Shown here piece after piece: positions 1-3,054 of a stretch of DNA of 5,982 nt. Numbering within the stretch: position 1 is the first letter of the stretch; every line of letters begins with the position of its first letter. The position numbers were made by a program, and so were the translations under genes. The DNA is taken from contig CAVGTF010000126.1 in assembly GCA_963632245.1 (NCBI GenBank), forward strand, positions 1 to 5,982. Reading direction: 5' to 3'. The DNA is from UBA1724 sp963632245. GTDB taxonomy: Bacteria; Verrucomicrobiota; Lentisphaeria; Oligosphaerales; Oligosphaeraceae. The notes beneath the pieces are model-generated. The model searched no databases, was not told the origin of the DNA, and was given only the letters and a program-made list of their open reading frames with translations.

Positions 1-111
1 CCGTCCTTTGGAGATCTTCCTTCTACACCATGCCTTTCCCAAAGCCACGCCTTGCTTCTAAGCACGCCGGGAAAAAGCCCCCCCCCGAACCCCCGCCCTT
101 GTTAGATGGGA

Positions 112-134
112 GGGAGTAGGGAGTAGGGAGTAGG
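112..134 (+). repeat. GGGAGTA heptad tandem repeat
   Basis: Three perfect head-to-tail copies of GGGAGTA occupy 112-118, 119-125 and 126-132, followed by a partial GG. With the preceding GGG at 108-110, the tract has four G-triplets separated by A, AGTA and AGTA, which fits the classical intramolecular G-quadruplex pattern on the + strand. Heptameric short tandem repeats (STRRs) are known in intergenic DNA of some bacteria, notably cyanobacteria, but this sequence need not be related to them. Confidence 0.9.
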
Positions 135-142
135 TTTATAAG

Positions 143-251
143 GTGCCGCAGGCGCTCTTCCGCCGCTACCGGCGGTACTGCGCGCCATTGGGCGCGCTTG
201 GCGCACGCGCCGGTAGATTCCGGCGCGGGGTTTCGCGGTTTCGCGAAACCC
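143..251. repeat. Cluster of consecutive GC-rich hairpins
   Basis: At least four perfect inverted repeats lie end to end: 160-165/170-175 (6 bp, 4-nt loop), 180-186/191-197 (7 bp, 4-nt loop), 206-213/220-227 (8 bp, 6-nt loop) and 228-237/242-251 (10 bp, 4-nt loop). A fifth, weaker one with a wobble pair is at 143-147/151-155. In addition 166-174 and 208-216 are exact reverse complements, so an alternative 9-bp outer stem could enclose the 180-197 hairpin in place of two local hairpins. The arrangement resembles REP/BIME-type palindromic elements or a structured RNA. No U-run directly follows any stem, so it is not a canonical terminator. Its function is unknown. Confidence 0.8.
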
Positions 252-259
252 TGGCCTAA

Positions 260-288
260 CTTCCTCCTTCCTCCTTCCTCCTTTTTTT
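260..288 (+). repeat. CTTCCTC heptad repeat in a pyrimidine tract
   Basis: Three exact copies of CTTCCTC (260-266, 267-273, 274-280) run into CTT and further Ts, making 29 consecutive pyrimidines that end in seven Ts. The heptads form a mirror repeat, the symmetry needed for intramolecular triplex (H-DNA). The tract has the same 7-bp period as the GGGAGTA repeat at 112-132 but is pyrimidine-rich on the + strand, so the two heptad tracts flank the hairpin cluster in opposite purine orientation. Confidence 0.85.
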
Positions 289-292
289 AGGG

Positions 293-309
293 GGGGGACC
301 GTGTCCCCC
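293..309. other. Oligo-G hairpin upstream of rnpB
   Basis: GGGGGAC at 293-299 pairs perfectly with GTCCCCC at 303-309 across a 3-nt loop, inside a run of eight Gs (290-297). It ends four bases before the probable rnpB -10 hexamer and occupies the place where a -35 element would sit. It is not followed by a T-run on either strand, so it is not an intrinsic terminator. It may be incidental, or may affect promoter opening. Confidence 0.6.
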
Positions 310-312
310 GGT

Positions 313-318
313 TATATT
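313..318 (+). promoter_or_regulatory. Probable -10 element of the rnpB promoter
   Basis: TATATT lies 7 bases before the inferred 5' end of RNase P RNA, in an AT-rich island between oligo-G/C DNA and the RNA gene. No TTGACA-like -35 is visible at the proper distance; that space is filled by Gs. The call rests on position and the hexamer alone. Confidence 0.5.
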
Positions 319-324
319 ATTCGT

Positions 325-711
325 GTGGACAGCGACAGGCGGCCGCTCTGGGTCTCTCGTGAGGGTGATTCAGGGAGGAAAGTCCAGACATCGCAGGGCA
401 GGAAGTCCGGTTGAAAGGTCGGATATTGCGGGGTGATCCCGCAGTCAGGATAGCGCAACAGAGAAGAGACCGCCGGGGGAGTGATCCTCCTGGCAAGGGT
501 GAAACGGCGGGGTAAGAGCCCACCGCTCCGGTTCGCGAGAGTCGGGGGTCAAGGCAAGCCCCTTCCGATGCAAGACCAAATAGGGAACGAGGTGCTGCCC
601 GTACCATGCCGCAAGGCGCAGTTCCGGGTATCGGTCGCGTTAGATGAATGGTCGCCGGTTCGGGGAGGAGACTCCCCGGACGCACAGAATCTGGCTTATC
701 GTCCTGTCCAC
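325..711 (+). ncRNA. rnpB: RNase P RNA, bacterial type A
   Basis: This is the catalytic RNA of ribonuclease P, which removes 5' leaders from precursor tRNAs in the cytoplasm together with the RnpA protein. The universal GAGGAAAGTCC core (P4 5' strand and adjoining bases) is at 375-385, GGTAAGAGCCC is near 512-522, CAAGACCAAATAGGG near 571-585, TAGATGAATG at 641-650, and the ACAGAA plus GGCTTAT block at 684-699. The ends pair as P1 (325-332 with 704-711), and P2 can form between 332-336 and 651-655. P19 is a 10-bp hairpin with a GAGA tetraloop (658-681). P15 (GACC/GGTC) and P16 (GAAC/GTTC) are present, with the GGT that binds the tRNA CCA end at about 627-629. About 387 nt is a normal size. 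Helix P18 appears absent: P15 runs almost directly into TAGATGAATG. Short reading frames across this gene are meaningless. Confidence 0.97.
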
Positions 712-759
712 AATTCTTTTCTCACAGCCGACGCGTAAAAAAGTATTCCGAAGAGACTC

Positions 760-2586
760 ATGCAAGCGGCCCAGAACAATTCCGTTTCCGACGACCGGCC
801 GGCGGCCGGCAAGAATGGCGTGCTCTTCCAGTCCGGGACCCCGATTGTGGCCGGCGTGTGCTATGGCCGCTGCATGGTCCTGGCGGGTGGACAGGCCTTG
901 CGTGAGACGGGCCTGGTGCATGCAACGGATCCCGCGGCGGAGGAGCGTCTTTTTCAACAGTGCCTGGAGTTGGTGCGCGAGAGCCTCCGTGCGGGGGCGC
1001 GACAGGTCTCCGAGTTCCTGACGGAGGCGGACGAGGGCATTTTCTCCCTCTACGAGAGCCTCCTGGAGGACCCCACTCTCCAGGACCGCGTGCGGAAGTA
1101 TTTAAAAGAGGGCCTGACTTTCCCCTCTGCCCTGGGAATGGCCTCACGGTCCTTCCAGGAGGAATTCCAGCAGATTCAGGACGACTACCTCCGGGAGCGA
1201 CTCCTGGATGTCCAGGATGTGTTGCTGCGGCTGCTGGAGGCCTGCAAGAACCTGGCCGACCATGATGCTGCCGAGGAGAAGGAGGCCGCGGAGGAGGTCG
1301 CCGATGGCTCCATGCCGCTCATTCTGGTGGCACAGGAGCTCTATCCCTCGCAATTTCTCGCGGCGCCCCTGAAGCGCGTCTGCGGAATTGTCTGCGAGAC
1401 GGGCGGTCCCACCAGCCACGCCGCCATCCTGGCGCACGCTCTCCGGATCCCCATGCTGGTGGATGTCCCCGGAATCCAGGATCACGTCACTGCGCGGGAC
1501 AAGCTGCTGGTGGACTGCCGTGCCGGGCTCTGCTACGCGAATCCCTCTGCGGGCGTCCTGCGGCAGTATAAGCTGGCGCTGAACATCAGCCGTCGGAGCC
1601 GCCAGAGTCCCGCTACCACCCAGAAGCCGCCCCTGGATGACTCCCCCGCCACCCTCGATGGCGCAGTCGTGAATCTCCGCGGAAATATCACCCTCTTCAG
1701 CGAAATCCCGGCGCTCCACAGCGTGGGCATCCGGGAGGTGGGACTCTACCGCACCGAATTCATGTTCCTGATCCGGAATGCGTCGCCCGACGAGGACACC
1801 CAGTATCGCGTGCTGAAACGCCTGGTGGACGGCGCCGAGGGCGCGCCTGTGGTGATCCGCACGCTGGATATCGGCGGCGACAAGCCGCTCCCATACATCC
1901 ACTGGGGCTTCGAGCAGAATCCCTCGCTGGGATGGCGCGGACTCCGTTTCCTACTCACCAATCCCGAGTTCTTCCGGATCCACCTGCGCGCAATCCTCCG
2001 CGCTTGCGCCGCCCCAAATGTGAAGCTACTCTTCCCCATGATCTCCGATGTGGACGACATCCGCCAGGCGAAGGCGATGGTCCGCGAGGCCATGGAGTCC
2101 CTGGACCGCGACGGCATTCCCTACGGCCATCCCTTCATCGGCATGATGCTGGAGCTGCCTAGCGCCGCGCTGGATCTGGAACGGCTACTCCCCGAGGTGG
2201 ATTTCGTGAGCCTGGGCACCAATGACCTGGTGCAGTATCTCTTTGCGGTGGACCGCGGAAACAGCCGTGTGAAGCAGTGGTATCAGCAGTGCCATCCCAT
2301 TGTGATTCGGCTACTGGGACATATCTGCCAGACGGTGGCGAAGTTCCCGGGCAAGGAGCTGGAGATCTGTGGCGAGGCCGCCGGCGATCCCTCGCTGCTG
2401 CCCGCACTCCTGGGCGCCGGACTCCGCGTCTTCTCCATGAATCCCGCCGCCATCCCGAATATCCGCGACCGTGTCCGGAAACTCCGCCTGGAAGACTGTC
2501 AGGACCTCTTCCAGCAGGCATGCCAGGCAGATACCCCCGAGGAGGTCCGGCATCTCCTGGATGACTTCGCGGAATCCGTGAAGTAA
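760..2586 (+). CDS. ptsI: PTS enzyme I (PEP-protein phosphotransferase)
   Basis: Cytoplasmic enzyme I takes phosphate from PEP onto a histidine and passes it to HPr, the first step of the PTS relay. The 608-aa product has an HPr-binding helical domain (about 25-165, with YLRERLLDVQD), an acidic linker (168-183), a swivelling phosphohistidine domain (about 185-270) with GGPTSHAAILA and active His220, a Pro/Ser-rich linker (about 278-300), and a PEP-binding barrel (about 302-590). The barrel has GLYRTEFMF (Arg331), VIRTLDIGGDK (Arg367), SLGTNDLVQY and the catalytic Cys537 in ICGEAAGD. E. coli enzyme I is 575 aa; the difference is mainly a longer N-terminus. There is no GAF domain, so this is not PtsP. 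The ATG at 760 has a weak purine-rich site (750-755) and about 26 residues before homology begins. Around His220, the usual Arg after GG is Pro, and the usual Arg six residues past the His is His226. The start is 48 nt after rnpB with no clear promoter. No ptsH is in the window. Confidence 0.94.
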   Translation: MQAAQNNSVSDDRPAAGKNGVLFQSGTPIVAGVCYGRCMVLAGGQALRETGLVHATDPAAEERLFQQCLELVRESLRAGARQVSEFLTEADEGIFSLYESLLEDPTLQDRVRKYLKEGLTFPSALGMASRSFQEEFQQIQDDYLRERLLDVQDVLLRLLEACKNLADHDAAEEKEAAEEVADGSMPLILVAQELYPSQFLAAPLKRVCGIVCETGGPTSHAAILAHALRIPMLVDVPGIQDHVTARDKLLVDCRAGLCYANPSAGVLRQYKLALNISRRSRQSPATTQKPPLDDSPATLDGAVVNLRGNITLFSEIPALHSVGIREVGLYRTEFMFLIRNASPDEDTQYRVLKRLVDGAEGAPVVIRTLDIGGDKPLPYIHWGFEQNPSLGWRGLRFLLTNPEFFRIHLRAILRACAAPNVKLLFPMISDVDDIRQAKAMVREAMESLDRDGIPYGHPFIGMMLELPSAALDLERLLPEVDFVSLGTNDLVQYLFAVDRGNSRVKQWYQQCHPIVIRLLGHICQTVAKFPGKELEICGEAAGDPSLLPALLGAGLRVFSMNPAAIPNIRDRVRKLRLEDCQDLFQQACQADTPEEVRHLLDDFAESVK

Positions 2587-2590
2587 AAAC

Positions 2591-2602
2591 GCCCCCGCGG
2601 GC
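2591..2602 (+). other. Short GC palindrome after ptsI
   Basis: GCCC and GGGC flank a 4-nt loop seven bases past the ptsI stop codon. The following bases are not T-rich, so at best this is a weak 3'-end element. No strong terminator separates ptsI from the downstream promoter. Confidence 0.35.
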
Positions 2603-2626
2603 TTCCGTTCCACACCGTCCGCGCTC

Positions 2627-2654
2627 TTGCAAATCCGTTTGCCCTGAATATATT
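2627..2654 (+). promoter_or_regulatory. Sigma70-type promoter for the 35-aa gene
   Basis: A -35-like TTGCAA (2627-2632) is separated by 16 bp from a -10 TATATT (2649-2654), predicting transcription from about 2661 and a leader of roughly 55 nt. The -10 lies in a near-symmetric inverted repeat: TGCCC (2640-2644), the self-complementary AATATATT (2647-2654) and GGGCA (2658-2662). That is the layout of a possible operator. The region is notably AT-rich against its surroundings. Confidence 0.55.
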
Positions 2655-2716
2655 AACGGGCATTTCCTTACATACCCCCATTTTTGTATCCACCCTTTCA
2701 TTGGAGAATCTCCATC

Positions 2717-2824
2717 ATGAGCCAGCAGCATACCAAGGCTGAGAAGCGTACTCGCCGCAAGCGCTACGAAGAGCGCGTCCGCGCCCGTATCCAGGAGGCG
2801 AAGGCGGCAGCCAAGAAGAAGTAA
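2717..2824 (+). CDS. Very basic 35-aa peptide, function unknown
   Basis: The 35-residue product starts MSQQHTKAEKRTRRKRYEER and ends in AKKK. About 40 percent of residues are Lys or Arg. It has no membrane segment or signal peptide, and it is likely a single charged helix. A GGAG motif at 2703-2706 lies 10 nt before the ATG. The gene has a promoter candidate upstream and a strong composite terminator downstream, which supports it as a real, independently transcribed gene rather than a chance frame. Its composition resembles short ribosome-associated proteins such as bacterial THX, or nucleic-acid-binding peptides. I recall similar tiny basic proteins in Verrucomicrobiota-like genomes but cannot confirm homology. 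Its function is not known to me; RNA or ribosome binding is inferred from charge only. Confidence 0.78.
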   Translation: MSQQHTKAEKRTRRKRYEERVRARIQEAKAAAKKK

Positions 2825-2849
2825 GCTTCTTATATGCCAACCGAGCATG

Positions 2850-2922
2850 AGGCCCGTGGCCCTGAAGCCAAAATCTTCCCCTAGGGGAGAATTTGGCCCG
2901 GCTCACGGGCCTTTCTTTTTTT
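2850..2922 (+). terminator. Composite intrinsic terminator of the 35-aa gene
   Basis: A 9-bp outer stem, AGGCCCGTG (2850-2858) with CACGGGCCT (2904-2912), encloses a second hairpin in which GCCAAA (2867-2872) pairs with TTTGGC (2891-2896) and CCCC (2878-2881) with GGGG (2884-2887). A T-rich tail (2912-2922, interrupted by one C) follows at once. The outer stem plus tail is a convincing rho-independent terminator. The nested inner stem makes it unusually large. Confidence 0.85.
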
Positions 2923-2926
2923 ATCA

Positions 2927-2964
2927 TGACCGGTGAGATGCAAGCGAATGCGTCCCGCCGGTCA
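2927..2964. promoter_or_regulatory. Imperfect 15-bp inverted repeat before ppdK
   Basis: TGACCGGTGAGATGC (2927-2941) pairs with GCGTCCCGCCGGTCA (2950-2964) across an 8-nt loop, with one A-C mismatch and two G-T wobbles; the outer 7 bp are perfect. Its right arm overlaps direct repeats: AATGCGT at 2947-2953 and 2964-2970, and GCGTCCC at 2950-2956 and 2973-2979. No good promoter is visible; AATAGCAT near 2984-2991 might supply a -10 for ppdK. The repeat could be an operator or an RNA stem. Confidence 0.5.
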
Positions 2965-3006
2965 ATGCGTACGCGTCCCACAGAATAGCATTTTTCACAC
3001 AACAGG

Positions 3007-3039
3007 ATGGTCTCCCGCGACTGTGGGCCGGGAGTCCAT
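3007..3039 (+). promoter_or_regulatory. 5' leader stem-loop abutting the ppdK RBS
   Basis: Bases 3007-3017 pair with 3029-3039 (10 of 11 pairs, one T-T mismatch) around an 11-nt loop. The stem ends one base before the ribosome binding site AGAGGA (3041-3046). It covers the in-frame ATG at 3007, which has no spaced Shine-Dalgarno, and so argues that this stretch is untranslated leader. GTCTC (3010-3014) could alternatively pair with GAGAC (3049-3053) next to the start codon, a weak hint of a translational switch. Confidence 0.5.
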
Positions 3040-3054
3040 CAGAGGATCGAGACA

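Larger units (their letters stand above)
1..324. other. Gene-free structured intergenic region
   Basis: I find no credible coding region here. The open stretches are short, proline-rich by composition, and lack a ribosome binding site. The left 77 bases look featureless; a gene start on the minus strand just beyond the left edge is possible but cannot be shown. From about 78 to 309 the sequence is dominated by simple-sequence and palindromic DNA: a C9 run, G-triplet heptads, several perfect GC-rich hairpins, a pyrimidine heptad tract, and an oligo-G hairpin just before rnpB. These parts are listed separately. Confidence 0.8.

Noticed and set aside
1..103. Open frame from the left edge as a gene end
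   Set aside because: It is short and proline/serine-rich by composition and runs through the C9 tract; nothing supports coding.
143..288. Hairpin cluster as an intrinsic terminator of an upstream gene, or as a CRISPR array
   Set aside because: No U-run directly follows the last stem (the T7 run is 30 nt away). The hairpins differ in sequence and there are no regular spacers, so it is not CRISPR.
317..1021. Several overlapping short frames across rnpB and the ptsI start
   Set aside because: They lie over the conserved RNase P RNA structure or in other frames of ptsI, and look like shadows.
1144..1902. 252-codon open frame on the minus strand opposite ptsI
   Set aside because: The + strand carries intact enzyme I motifs through this interval; the minus frame has no known motif and is a codon-bias shadow.
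2159..2848. 229-codon minus-strand frame spanning the ptsI end and the small gene
   Set aside because: It is low-complexity Arg/Gly/Pro-rich, lies antisense across a gene, a promoter and a small coding region, and has no domain or start signal.
3007..3054. ATG at 3007 as the ppdK start
   Set aside because: AGG directly touches the ATG with no spacing, the stretch forms a stem-loop, and the ATG at 3055 has a well-spaced AGAGGA.
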